From Pseudomaricurvus sp033283175 (GTDB lineage: Bacteria; Pseudomonadota; Gammaproteobacteria; Pseudomonadales; Cellvibrionaceae): a DNA stretch of 64,000 nucleotides. The DNA is taken from NCBI GenBank assembly GCA_033283175.1, contig JAWMQM010000001.1, positions 620,001-684,000 of the forward strand. The letters are read 5' to 3'. The notes below the pieces were generated by a model. That model was not told where the DNA came from, did not search any database, and worked only from the letters and a program-made list of their open reading frames with translations. Within the stretch, counting starts at the first letter, position 1. Each line of letters opens with the position of its first letter. The position numbers and the translations under genes were made by a program. Positions 46,906-55,027 of the stretch are shown one piece after another.

Positions 46906-48114
46906 TCAAACCAGCTCGTAGCCGGGTTCTTCAATCACCTGCCAGGGCAGGCCGTGGCTGTTGAGGTCGGCCATAAAGGCGTCGGGGTCCAGCTGCTCCA
47001 TATTCCACACGCCGTCCTGCATCCACTTGCCTTCGATCATCATCTTGGCACCGATCATGGCAGGCACACCGGTGGTGTAGGAGATGGCCTGGGACTGTAC
47101 TTCTTTGTAGCAGTCCTGGTGATCTTTCACCTGGTAGACATACACAGTCTTCGACTTGCCATCCTTGATGCCGGTGACCACACAGCCAATACAGGTTTTG
47201 CCCACGGTACGCGGACCGAGGGTGGACGGATCAGGCAGCAGGAACTTGAGGAACTGAATCGGCACAATTTCGGTACCGTTAAAATTCACCGGCTCAATAC
47301 CGGTCATACCCACGTTGCCCAGCACCTCCAGATGCTTCAGGTAGCTCTCGCCAAAGCTCATCCAGAACTGCGCTTTTTTCAGCGTCGGGAAGTGCTTGAC
47401 CAGCGACTCCAGCTCTTCGTGGTACATGCGGTAGATGTTGTAGGTTCCCACCTCATCCGGACAGGTAAAACTCTGGTGCAGGGACATGGCCGGGGTGGTA
47501 ACGAATTCGCCATTCTCCCAGTGACGGCACTCGGCGGTCACTTCGCGGATATTGATCTCCGGGTTGAAGTTGGTGGCGAAGGGGTAGCCGTGGTTACCGC
47601 CATTCACATCGATGATGTCCAGGGTGTGGATCTCGTCGAAATAGTGCTTGGCGATGTAGGCCGTAAAGACGTTGGTGGCACCGGGGTCAAAACCGGAACC
47701 CAGCAGCGCCATCAGGCCGGCCTGTTTGAATTTTTCCTGATAGGCCCACTGCCAGCTGTACTCGAATTTGGCGGTATCCAGCGGCTCGTAGTTGGCAGTA
47801 TCCAGGTAGTGCACGCCCGCTTCCAGGCAGGCATCCATAATGGTCAGGTCCTGGTAGGGCAGCGCCACGTTGATCACCATAAACGGCTTCAGCTCGTTGA
47901 GCAGCGCCACCAGCTCCGGCACATTGTCGGCGTCCACCTGGGCAGTTTTGATCTCGCGGCCCTGGGTCTCTTTAATCTGTGCAGCAATAGCATCGCATTT
48001 GGATTTGGTACGACTGGCCAGGGTGATATCTGTGAATACTTCCGACAGCTGCGCGCACTTGTGTGCCACTACCTGCCCAACGCCACCGGCGCCAATGATC
48101 AGTACTTTAGCCAT
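46906..48114 (-). CDS. Carboxynorspermidine/carboxyspermidine dehydrogenase
   Basis: A 402-residue saccharopine-dehydrogenase-like oxidoreductase. It condenses putrescine (or diaminopropane) with L-aspartate semialdehyde and reduces the imine with NADPH, giving carboxyspermidine or carboxynorspermidine. The Rossmann motif VLIIGAGGVGQVVAHKCAQ is at the N-terminus; GSGFDPGATNVFTAYIAK and DIIDVNGGNHGYPFATNFN are family blocks. AAGGGG lies 7 nt before the ATG. Paired with nspC downstream and speA upstream (16 bp apart), so the three genes form a spermidine operon. Confidence 0.93.
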   Translation of the reverse strand: MAKVLIIGAGGVGQVVAHKCAQLSEVFTDITLASRTKSKCDAIAAQIKETQGREIKTAQVDADNVPELVALLNELKPFMVINVALPYQDLTIMDACLEAGVHYLDTANYEPLDTAKFEYSWQWAYQEKFKQAGLMALLGSGFDPGATNVFTAYIAKHYFDEIHTLDIIDVNGGNHGYPFATNFNPEINIREVTAECRHWENGEFVTTPAMSLHQSFTCPDEVGTYNIYRMYHEELESLVKHFPTLKKAQFWMSFGESYLKHLEVLGNVGMTGIEPVNFNGTEIVPIQFLKFLLPDPSTLGPRTVGKTCIGCVVTGIKDGKSKTVYVYQVKDHQDCYKEVQSQAISYTTGVPAMIGAKMMIEGKWMQDGVWNMEQLDPDAFMADLNSHGLPWQVIEEPGYELV

Positions 48115-48130
48115 AGCGGTTCCCCTTAAC

Positions 48131-50035
48131 TTAATAAACTTCTTTCTCGTAGTAAGTGTAGCCTTGCAGGCTCTCGCTGAAACGCTTCACGATCTGCTGG
48201 CGCTCGCGCACAGTGATACGTCCTTCGCGCACCGCGCGCTCGGCGGTGTTGCGATAGCGCAACAGCACATCCTTGGGATCGTACTCCACGTAACTCAGCA
48301 CATCGGCCACGGTATCGCCGTGGATCTCCTTAACGAACTCATAGCTGCCGTCGCGATTGAGACGCACACTGACCACATTGGTGTCACCAAACAGGTTGTG
48401 CAGGTCCCCCAGGGTCTCCTGGTAGGCGCCCACCAGGAACACACCCAGGTAGTACTCCTCGCCATCCTTCAGGGCGTGCAGGGAGAGCGTCTTGTTGCTG
48501 CTCTCCACCGGATCAATAAAGCGATCGATCTTGCCGTCACAGTCACAGGTGATATCCGCCAGCACCGCCTGGCGGGTGGGCGCCTCCTCAAGACGGTGAA
48601 TGGGCATAATGGGGAACAGCTGGTCGATGGCCCAGATATCCGGCAGCGACTGGAACAGGCTGAAGTTGCCGTAGTAGATATCCGCCAGCGAGGTTTTCAA
48701 ACCCTCCAGGTCGGTGGGTACGCGATCCATGGTTTCGGTCTGCGCCACCACGCCGTGGAGGATCTCCAGGAACAGGTTTTCCGCCACCGCACGGGTACGC
48801 AGGTCAATCTGGCCGCGGCGGAACAGCTCCCGCACCTCCTGGCGATGGAAGTGGGCGTCGTTAAAGCACTCCTGGGCGCTCTCCTGACTGAGGTACTCCA
48901 GCACCTCCCGCATCTGCGAGATCTGCGGGTGCTCATCCTCGCGGAAGGGCTCGCTCTGGGTGGGCTCAAACAGGTTAACGTCGAGAATGTTAAACAGCAG
49001 CACCGAGGCGTAGGCCACAGTGGCGCGACCGGATTCAGTCACGATGGTGGGGTGCGGCACGCCATACTCGTCGAGGGTGTCGCGGATGGTCTCCACCACG
49101 TCGGCACAATACTCTTCCAGCGAGTAGTTGCGGCTCTGTTCGCCGCTGTTGCTGGCGCCGGTGTAATCCACCGCCAGGCCGCCGCCCAGGTCGATATAGG
49201 AGAGCGCCGCGCCCTCGCGGCGCAGGTCGGCGTAGTAGCGACAAGCCTCCACAATACCGCCACGAATATCGCGGATGTTGGGGATCTGGGAGCCCAGGTG
49301 GCAGTGCAACAGCTGCAGGCAGTCGAGCATATCCTCGCGCTTGAGCTGGTCCACCACATCAATCAGCTGACTGGTGGTGAGGCCGAACACACTGCGATCA
49401 CCGCTGGTGGTGTTCCAGTGGCCACTGACCCGGGTGGTCATCTTCACCCGCACGCCAATACAGGGAGCCACCCCCAGCGCCCGGCTGCGCTCAATAATGA
49501 TGGGTAGCTCGGTGGGGGTTTCGATCACGAAAATACAGATAAAGCCGAGCTTGCTGGCCTGCAGGCCCAGTTCGATGAACTCAGAATCCTTGTAACCGTT
49601 GCAGATGATCAGGCTGCCGGGCTCTTCCAGCGCCGACAGTGCCGCAATCAGCTCCGGCTTGCTGCCCACTTCGAAGCCGTGCTGGTAGCGTTTGCCGAAG
49701 TCGGCAATCTCTTCCACCACCTGCGCCTGCTGGTTGACCTTGATGGGATAGACCCCGCGGTAGATATTCTGGTAACCGGCACCCTTGATGGCTTCGCGAA
49801 AGGCATTGTTGAGACGGAACAGCTGGGCATCCAGGATATTCTCGATCCGCAGCAGCACCGGCATATGCAGGTCCCGCTCCGCCAACCCCTTGACGATGTC
49901 CAGGATAGGCACATCGGCGTTAAGGGTCTTGGCGACCACCAAACCATCGTCGTTCAGGGCAAAATAGTCGTTGCCCCAGCGGTCGATGCCGTACAGTTCC
50001 GCAGCCTGTGCCACGTCCCATTGAATATCATCCAA
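48131..50035 (-). CDS. speA: Biosynthetic arginine decarboxylase
   Basis: A 634-residue PLP enzyme turning arginine to agmatine. The PLP lysine is in RGVYPIKVNQQAQVVEE; FICIFVIETPTELPIIIERS, LHCHLGSQIPNIRDI and YIDLGGGLAVDY are typical SpeA blocks. The frame is open to 50266, yet the family start (short leader, then AAELYGIDRWGNDYF) is best served by TTG at 50035: AGGAGG lies at 50046-50051, 10 nt upstream. The ATG at 50071 has no ribosome-binding site and sits beside a GC-rich hairpin. First gene of the speA / dehydrogenase / nspC operon. Confidence 0.92.
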   Translation of the reverse strand: MDDIQWDVAQAAELYGIDRWGNDYFALNDDGLVVAKTLNADVPILDIVKGLAERDLHMPVLLRIENILDAQLFRLNNAFREAIKGAGYQNIYRGVYPIKVNQQAQVVEEIADFGKRYQHGFEVGSKPELIAALSALEEPGSLIICNGYKDSEFIELGLQASKLGFICIFVIETPTELPIIIERSRALGVAPCIGVRVKMTTRVSGHWNTTSGDRSVFGLTTSQLIDVVDQLKREDMLDCLQLLHCHLGSQIPNIRDIRGGIVEACRYYADLRREGAALSYIDLGGGLAVDYTGASNSGEQSRNYSLEEYCADVVETIRDTLDEYGVPHPTIVTESGRATVAYASVLLFNILDVNLFEPTQSEPFREDEHPQISQMREVLEYLSQESAQECFNDAHFHRQEVRELFRRGQIDLRTRAVAENLFLEILHGVVAQTETMDRVPTDLEGLKTSLADIYYGNFSLFQSLPDIWAIDQLFPIMPIHRLEEAPTRQAVLADITCDCDGKIDRFIDPVESSNKTLSLHALKDGEEYYLGVFLVGAYQETLGDLHNLFGDTNVVSVRLNRDGSYEFVKEIHGDTVADVLSYVEYDPKDVLLRYRNTAERAVREGRITVRERQQIVKRFSESLQGYTYYEKEVY

Positions 50036-50437
50036 CTCTGCCGATCCTCCTGAGATGTCACCAGTAAACATAGGGTTTTGCCCGGCCCCCGGCCGGGCAG
50101 GCGCGCAATTCTGCATGAAAAACAGGCAGGGCACCACAGAAAATTTGAGCCTTCCGCGGGCCCCATCGGGGGTGCCAAATCCCCCCTTTTCAGGGTAGTT
50201 GAAACCTGTGACAAAGTGACTGCAGTGAGTGGCCGGCCAACCTCTGTGGCGGGCGCCCCGCCCCACCTTCCTGAGGGCGTAGAGCGACCATTAAACGGCA
50301 AAACCCACGACCATGCAAAACCGGCCACCGCCCATGGCAGAGTGCCGCTTCTCCCCCCTTTTCATTGACAATTGCGCCGCAGCTGGGACACTACACCCCT
50401 CAGGAAAGTAGTCCGCAGGATAACAACGAGCCCCCCT
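50036..50437. other. Divergent intergenic segment between speA and fbp (402 bp)
   Basis: The speA side contains the ribosome-binding site and a GC-rich hairpin (separate entry). Towards fbp there is TTGACA at 50365-50370, a perfect -35, but the -10 position 17 bp later reads ACACTA, which is poor. No small gene is convincing. Confidence 0.6.
50080..50098 (-). promoter_or_regulatory. GC hairpin in the speA leader
   Basis: GCCCGGCC-CCC-GGCCGGGC, a perfect 8-bp stem with a 3-base loop, lies 45 nt upstream of the preferred speA start. It could modulate speA translation or mRNA stability; no T-run follows. Confidence 0.5.
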
Positions 50438-51448
50438 ATGCAAATGACCAAAACCCTCGGCGAATTCATCATTGATTGCCAGGCCGAGTATCCGGAAGCC
50501 ACCGGTGCCCTCACCAACATCTTCTCCGCCATCCGCCTGGCCGCCAAAATCGTCCATCGCGAGATCAACAAGGCCGGCCTGGTGGACATCACCGGCGCTG
50601 CCGGCCTGGAGAATGTCCAGGGTGAGCAGCAGCAAAAGCTGGACGTCTACGCCAATGACAAATTCAAGGCTGCCCTGGCCGCGCGGGGTGACGTCTGTGG
50701 CATCGCCTCCGAAGAGGAAGAGGAGTACGTCTATTTTGAAGAGGGCCACAGCCCCGACGGCCGCTACGTGGTATTGATGGACCCGCTGGACGGCTCATCC
50801 AACATCGACGTTAACGTCTCCGTCGGCACCATTTTTTCCATTTACCGCCGCGTCTCCCCGGTAGGCCAGCCAGTAACCGCCGAGGACTTCCTGCAGCCCG
50901 GCGACCAGCAGGTTGCCGCCGGCTACGTGATCTACGGCTCTTCCACCATGCTGGTCTACACCACCGGCAATGGCGTCAACGGCTTTACCTTCGACCCCAG
51001 CCTGGGCGTGTTCTACCTGTCACACCCCAACATGCGCATCCCGCAGGAAGGCAAGATCTACTCTATTAATGAAGGCAACTACATCAACTTCCCGGCCGGC
51101 GTGAAAAAGTACATCAAGTACTGCCAGGAGAAGGATGCGGCCACCAACCGCCCCTACACCTCGCGCTACATCGGCTCACTGGTGTCCGACTTCCACCGCA
51201 ACATGATCAAGGGTGGCATCTACCTCTATCCGCCCACCCACAGCCACCCCAACGGCAAGCTGCGCCTGCTGTATGAGTGCAACCCCATGGCTTTCCTGGC
51301 CGAGCAGGCGGGCGGCAAGGCGGTGGCAGGGCCGGATCAGCGCATTCTCTCCCTGCAGCCCACCGAGCTGCACCAGCGCGTACCGCTGGTGGTGGGCTCC
51401 ACCACCATGGTGGAGAAGGTGGAGAGCTTCCTGCGCGAAGACCCGTAA
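50438..51448 (+). CDS. fbp: Fructose-1,6-bisphosphatase, class 1
   Basis: A 336-residue type I FBPase that removes the 1-phosphate of fructose 1,6-bisphosphate in gluconeogenesis. The metal-site motif VVLMDPLDGSSNIDVNVSVGTIFSIYRR (in parts) is intact, as are GGIYLYPPTHSHPNGKLRLLYECNPMAFLAEQAGG blocks (in parts). The frame starts at 50372 but MQMTKTLGEFIIDCQAEYP at 50438 is the family start; its ribosome-binding site is weak. Convergent with the CinA-domain gene across a 10-bp-stem hairpin. Confidence 0.95.
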   Translation: MQMTKTLGEFIIDCQAEYPEATGALTNIFSAIRLAAKIVHREINKAGLVDITGAAGLENVQGEQQQKLDVYANDKFKAALAARGDVCGIASEEEEEYVYFEEGHSPDGRYVVLMDPLDGSSNIDVNVSVGTIFSIYRRVSPVGQPVTAEDFLQPGDQQVAAGYVIYGSSTMLVYTTGNGVNGFTFDPSLGVFYLSHPNMRIPQEGKIYSINEGNYINFPAGVKKYIKYCQEKDAATNRPYTSRYIGSLVSDFHRNMIKGGIYLYPPTHSHPNGKLRLLYECNPMAFLAEQAGGKAVAGPDQRILSLQPTELHQRVPLVVGSTTMVEKVESFLREDP

Positions 51449-51461
51449 ACCCTGCGCCTTC

Positions 51462-51487
51462 CAGTGACCGGTGCCAGCCGGTCACTG
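51462..51487. terminator. Hairpin between convergent fbp and CinA-domain genes
   Basis: CAGTGACCGG and CCGGTCACTG form a perfect 10-bp stem with a 6-base loop between the two stop codons. No U-tract follows on either side, so bidirectional termination is likely but not certain. Confidence 0.6.
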
Positions 51488-51497
51488 CCTTGCCCCA

Positions 51498-52241
51498 TCA
51501 GGCCCGGTACCACTCCAGACCCAGGGGCGGCAGGCCCGCTTTCATCTTGGCGAACGCCTCCTTGGCCAGCAGTTGCGGCCCCTTCACCCCCAGCTCAATG
51601 CGTGGATTGTCGTCCATCACCGGCAGGCTGAACACCTTGACGCCGGTGTACTCCGCCATCAACTGCTCCATTAACGGAATGATACGGCTCTCATTGGCGC
51701 CCTTCACAAACAGGGAGTACTCCCGATAGCCGACATCGCCCCTATCGGCGTAGTGGGTATCCAGCACCCACTCCAGCATGGGCCAGGCCATCTGCGGAAA
51801 GCCGGGCACAAAGTGGTGATGCCGAATGCTGAAACCGGGAATCTTGTTTACCGGGTTGGGGATAATGTCGCAGCCTTTGGGAAACTCAATCAGGCGGTAG
51901 CGCTCGGCGGTCAGCTCCTTGCCGGTATCGCGGGAGAACTGCTCCATCAGCTCCACACCGAAGGGGTGCCGCTCGGTCACTGTGCCGAGGGCTTCCGCTA
52001 CCGCCTCGCGGGTGAGATCGTCCGGCGTGGCGCCAATACCGCCTGTGCTCAACACCACATCACCGCGGGCGAAGGACTCCCGGTAGCAGCTCACCAGATC
52101 TTCACGATCATCCCCCATCACCCGCGCCCAGCTCAGGCACAAGCCACGACTGGTGAGCATCTTCACCACCCGTGACAGGTGTTGATCCTCACGGCGACCG
52201 GAGAGGATTTCATCCCCGACTATAACCAGACCGATTTTCAT
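51498..52241 (-). CDS. CinA N-terminal-domain (MoaB/Mog-fold) protein
   Basis: A 247-residue protein with the molybdopterin-binding-like fold found at the N-terminus of CinA: IVGDEILSGRREDQHLSRVVKMLTSRGL at the start, then VLSTGGIGATPDDLTREAVAEALG and KIPGFSIRHHHFVPGFPQMAWPMLEWVL (in parts). It lacks the C-terminal nicotinamide-mononucleotide amidase domain of full CinA (about 420 residues). Such short forms are widespread and sometimes hydrolyse ADP-ribose-type nucleotides; a specific role is not known here. GGGGAA precedes the ATG. Confidence 0.85.
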   Translation of the reverse strand: MKIGLVIVGDEILSGRREDQHLSRVVKMLTSRGLCLSWARVMGDDREDLVSCYRESFARGDVVLSTGGIGATPDDLTREAVAEALGTVTERHPFGVELMEQFSRDTGKELTAERYRLIEFPKGCDIIPNPVNKIPGFSIRHHHFVPGFPQMAWPMLEWVLDTHYADRGDVGYREYSLFVKGANESRIIPLMEQLMAEYTGVKVFSLPVMDDNPRIELGVKGPQLLAKEAFAKMKAGLPPLGLEWYRA

Positions 52242-52378
52242 AGAGCAGGCTTCCCCCTGGTAAATTCTCTGGCAGCCAAAGCGCTGCCGGGCACTGGTTA
52301 CGGAGTATATGACAAGATGGTTGAGTGACTCAGCTTCCGCTTCAGCTGGCGGCGCTGATGTCTCTTACGGGCGACCAT

Positions 52379-52405
52379 AAAAAAAGCGGCCCCGGGAGAG
52401 GCCGC
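52379..52405 (-). terminator. Rho-independent terminator of the cytochrome c gene
   Basis: GCGGCC and GGCCGC form a 6-bp stem with an 8-base loop (52386-52405). On the minus strand seven T residues follow (52379-52385), 27 bp after the cytochrome stop codon. Confidence 0.88.
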
Positions 52406-52432
52406 CTTTGACGGTGACACAATAACAGCAGC

Positions 52433-52747
52433 TTACTTGAGAGAGGCGTAGTAAGCCGCAACATTGGCAATATCGGCATCACTCAGGGGCGCCGCCATAC
52501 CGGCCATAATCGGCGCCTGACCGCCGGTGCGCTGACCGTTCTTGTAGGCTTTGATCGCCATCTCAAGATACTGGACATTCTGGCCCGCGAGGTTGGGATA
52601 CATGGGGATCATGGCCTTGCCATCGGCACCGTGGCAGGCGGCGCACACGGTAGTGGCTTTTTGCTTACCGGCTTCCAGGTCTGCAGCCTGGGCCATAACG
52701 GGCAGCGTGGCCAGGGCCAGGGTGGAAATCATCAGGGACAGTTTCAT
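52433..52747 (-). CDS. Periplasmic monohaem cytochrome c (class I)
   Basis: A 104-residue precursor: signal peptide ending AQA-AD (residue 21), haem motif CAACH at residues 35-39, and a likely axial methionine in QAPIMAGMAAPLSDADI near residue 81. The pattern and size resemble a single half of cytochrome c4 or cytochrome c553-like carriers, which shuttle electrons to a terminal oxidase. It has its own terminator, so it is probably monocistronic. Confidence 0.92.
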   Translation of the reverse strand: MKLSLMISTLALATLPVMAQAADLEAGKQKATTVCAACHGADGKAMIPMYPNLAGQNVQYLEMAIKAYKNGQRTGGQAPIMAGMAAPLSDADIANVAAYYASLK

Positions 52748-52907
52748 CTTCTCTCTCCAGCGGTTGTTTTAATATACAGGCATTCGAATTCGTCTGTGGC
52801 GCAGCGGCCTTTTTCAATGTCAGGCAGAATAACAAAAAGTTTACAGCGACAACTACCATCATCCCCCCCCTGCCCTTGATATGGATCAGGCAGGCACTCA
52901 ATCCCGC

Positions 52908-53693
52908 CTAGCGCCGCACGTAAACCCAGTTACTCTCTTTCTGGTCACACACCCACAACAGTTCTCCCAACGGACTGCACCAGCTGATATCCCGCGGCAG
53001 CGCCGAACCGTAGCGGTTTTGCACCGCCAGCCGCTGCTTGTCGCTTTTCAGGTACTCGAACATACGGGCAAAACGCCGGGAGGGATTCTCACCCCGCTCC
53101 GCCGCACTGCGCCAGACGTGATGAAACTTGGTGTAGCTCATGGTGGAGGCGCCCAGCCCGATGGAGAGCATGGCCTCGATATAGCGCCGGTAGTTGTCGA
53201 TCATCTCGGCGCGATTACTGCTGGCCACCTCCGCCAGCAGCAGCTGGTTACCGGCCTCCAGCGCACCCTCGTCGAGGCGACTGTTGGGAAGGTTGCCACT
53301 GAGCTTGAACACCTGCTCACCACACACGAGGGAGTATCGCTGTAACTGGCACCTGGTCTTCTGTGGCGTCTTATGGGGAATCGCTGCCGACGCCTCCTCC
53401 CTTTCAGCCTCCTGCCTTACAAGCACTGGCGCGGCGGCGCGGCCCGGAGGCCGGGAGGCAGGCCCGACCTCGGGCAATTGCAGGCCGGCACGCCGGGCCG
53501 GTCGGCTCAACAACAGACGCTGTGTGGACGGCGGGTTGCGGCGAAAATCGGCCCAAGCGGGCAGCGCCTCCCCCTGCGCCTGCAGCTGGCAATACACCTT
53601 CTCCAATGATGTGCGCGGCTCACAGGCTATGGCCGGCGAAGCCACAAACAGCGCCAGCAACAATCCCGGCAGCAAGCTCCGGCGAATGAGCAT
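52908..53693 (-). CDS. Exported protein of unknown function
   Basis: A 261-residue protein with a signal peptide ending near AIA-CEP (residue 23). The mature N-terminal half is proline/arginine-rich and low in hydrophobic residues; the C-terminal half is a folded helical domain with YRRYIEAMLSIGLGASTMSYTKFHHVW and RFARMFEYLKSDKQRL, followed by a cysteine pair in SWCSPLGELLWVCDQ that may form a disulfide. It resembles conserved hypothetical proteins of marine gammaproteobacteria, but I recognise no named family. Next to an HNH nuclease gene, without overlap. Confidence 0.7.
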   Translation of the reverse strand: MLIRRSLLPGLLLALFVASPAIACEPRTSLEKVYCQLQAQGEALPAWADFRRNPPSTQRLLLSRPARRAGLQLPEVGPASRPPGRAAAPVLVRQEAEREEASAAIPHKTPQKTRCQLQRYSLVCGEQVFKLSGNLPNSRLDEGALEAGNQLLLAEVASSNRAEMIDNYRRYIEAMLSIGLGASTMSYTKFHHVWRSAAERGENPSRRFARMFEYLKSDKQRLAVQNRYGSALPRDISWCSPLGELLWVCDQKESNWVYVRR

Positions 53694-53751
53694 CAGTAGA
53701 CGTCCCCCAACTGCAAGTTTCCGGCCGCAGCATCCCCCAGCAACGACCGGG

Positions 53752-54312
53752 TTACAAGTGCGTCAGCCGGTTGAATTGTGGTCGCAGGTAGGCCACCTGA
53801 TCCTCGCGGATGCGGCTGCCGTTGACCAGGGCCAGGTATTCCGCCGGGTTCGGACGGTAAGGCAGGGCGATCAATTCCATATCCGTCTCCTGCAGCAGGC
53901 GATTGCCCTTGCGCTGATTGCAGCGGCGGCAGGCTGCCACCACATTCTCCCAACGATCCCGGCCACCGCGACTGCGGGGCATGACGTGATCCCGGGAGAG
54001 CTCGCGGCGATGAAAATAGCCGCCGCAGTAGAGGCACTGGTGATTGTCCCGGGCAAACAGCGCCGGATTGTTCAGCGCCGGTGCGCTGCGGTGGGGGGCG
54101 AGGCGGCTGCCGCCGCAGGCAATAATAGCCGGCAACTGCATCATGCTCAGGCGCCCGGTGAAACGATTGTGCCCGCCCTTCACGGAGCGAACCACCCCAC
54201 CGAGACTCCAGAGCACCAACTCGCGGGCGTAGAGACAGGCGGCCATCTGCCACTCCACCCACTCCAGGGGCTGGCCGGCCGCGTTGAGACGAAGGATACG
54301 GGCATCACTCAT
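53752..54312 (-). CDS. HNH endonuclease
   Basis: A 186-residue protein with an HNH domain at about residues 95-150: zinc cysteines in CLYCGGYF and CRRCNQRKGN, and the catalytic DHVMPRSRGGRDRWENVV with the conserved His, Asn and second His/Asn positions. This free-standing type, common in proteobacterial chromosomes, is related to McrA-like and phage-derived nucleases; its function is not known. No phage or restriction gene lies nearby. It starts 58 bp after the start of the unknown exported protein's stop, on the same strand. Confidence 0.86.
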   Translation of the reverse strand: MSDARILRLNAAGQPLEWVEWQMAACLYARELVLWSLGGVVRSVKGGHNRFTGRLSMMQLPAIIACGGSRLAPHRSAPALNNPALFARDNHQCLYCGGYFHRRELSRDHVMPRSRGGRDRWENVVAACRRCNQRKGNRLLQETDMELIALPYRPNPAEYLALVNGSRIREDQVAYLRPQFNRLTHL

Positions 54313-54642
54313 ACTCGGTGCACTCCTGGGGATGGAATTGCAGTAAAACCGTCAAGGAAGACCGGAGAAACGATCACACGACTGAATTGGCGGGGGAGAT
54401 GGGCTGTTGCCCGGTGACGGCTGCTGCCGCGACGACAATCCGAAAGCGACCCTCTGGTCGCGAGCCGGCTACAACAGCCAGCCCTTATCGGGGTATTACA
54501 GATGAAGGCAAGCCCTCCAGCTGAACAGGTTTTAAACAGTCCGTTGCAATATCCGCCAGCTACCTGCAGCTGTCAAGCTTCTGCCCGGGCAGCGCCGGCA
54601 GCCGGGACTCAGACACGCTCCCAAACGGGTACACAACAGGCA
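54313..54642. other. Intergenic segment upstream of the HNH gene (330 bp)
   Basis: I see no gene here. It presumably holds the HNH promoter on the minus strand, and ends at the terminator of the adjacent small RNA. Its base composition is slightly less GC-rich than the flanking genes. Confidence 0.6.
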
Positions 54643-54816
54643 TAAAAAAGCCCCGCCGGCATCCTGCCGACGGGGCCTCATACTCACAGGTGCTTTAGCC
54701 TATGCGTTACCCTAAGTCCCTTGTTTTTTGCAGCTGTGTTCCTTTCCCTGCCGCTGGCGTCCCTCTATCCCTGTAACCGGTCAATACCGGGCGTCCCTGT
54801 GTTGCTTCCTGCAACA
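54643..54816 (-). ncRNA. CsrB/RsmZ-family regulatory small RNA (predicted)
   Basis: On the minus strand a transcript of about 174 nt is predicted from near 54816 to a strong terminator. It contains eight GGA motifs, five as GGGA, and two sit in loops: GTTGC-AGGAA-GCAAC forms the first hairpin (54801-54815), and the terminator loop carries AGGAT. Another hairpin, CCGGT-ATTG-ACCGG, lies at 54777-54790. Repeated GGA motifs in single-stranded or loop positions are the CsrA/RsmA-binding hallmark of RsmY/RsmZ/CsrB RNAs. The terminator stem is GCCCCG(C/T)CGGC paired across the loop at 54650-54676 with six T's after it. A -10 (TATCAT, 54823-54828) and a GacA/UvrY-type palindrome 64 nt upstream support the call. 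No coding frame fits. Confidence 0.75.
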
Positions 54817-54822
54817 CTGATA

Positions 54823-54828
54823 ATGATA
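54823..54828 (-). promoter_or_regulatory. Predicted -10 of the CsrB/RsmZ-like RNA
   Basis: TATCAT on the minus strand, preceded 16 bp upstream by the weak -35 TTTTAC. A weak -35 is usual at promoters that depend on an upstream activator such as GacA. Confidence 0.5.
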
Positions 54829-54868
54829 GACCAATTTGAAAGAAGTAAAAGGCGACATTCACTTTCCA

Positions 54869-54892
54869 TTTTGTGAGACATATCTCACAAAA
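54869..54892. promoter_or_regulatory. GacA/UvrY-type upstream activating palindrome
   Basis: A perfect 10-bp inverted repeat, TTTTGTGAGA and TCTCACAAAA, with a 4-bp centre. Its core TGTGAG-N6-CTCACA fits the TGTAAG-N6-CTTACA box of GacA-dependent rsm RNA promoters and the related csrB site of UvrY. Its centre is about 64 bp upstream of the predicted small-RNA start, the usual distance. CRP is unlikely because its half-sites TGTGA and TCACA would be 8, not 6, bases apart. Confidence 0.7.
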
Positions 54893-55027
54893 CTGGCCTT
54901 ACCAATCGAGAGCTGGCACAGCCTCTGCGACAATCTTCACCCACACCCCCTTACCCCGGGAGCGTTGACCTGCCATGCGCCCTTCGGTAGGGTTCGCTCT
55001 TTCCAACCTGTCGACGAGGTCCCCCCC

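Noticed and set aside
50036..50266. Longer speA starting at 50266 or 50071
   Set aside because: No ribosome-binding site and no conservation; the segment contains a GC hairpin and the AGGAGG used by the TTG start.
52908..54312. Toxin-antitoxin or restriction-type defence pair (exported protein plus HNH nuclease)
   Set aside because: The exported protein has a signal peptide and no nuclease-inhibitor features, the genes are separate, and no methylase or other defence gene is present.
54872..54889. CRP-binding site
   Set aside because: TGTGA and TCACA half-sites are present but 8 bases apart instead of 6; the geometry fits GacA/UvrY sites and the position fits the small RNA.
54836..55027. Upstream extension of xseB to the ATG at 54836
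   Set aside because: It would add 64 non-conserved residues and run through the GacA-type palindrome; GTG at 55028 has a ribosome-binding site and the family N-terminus.
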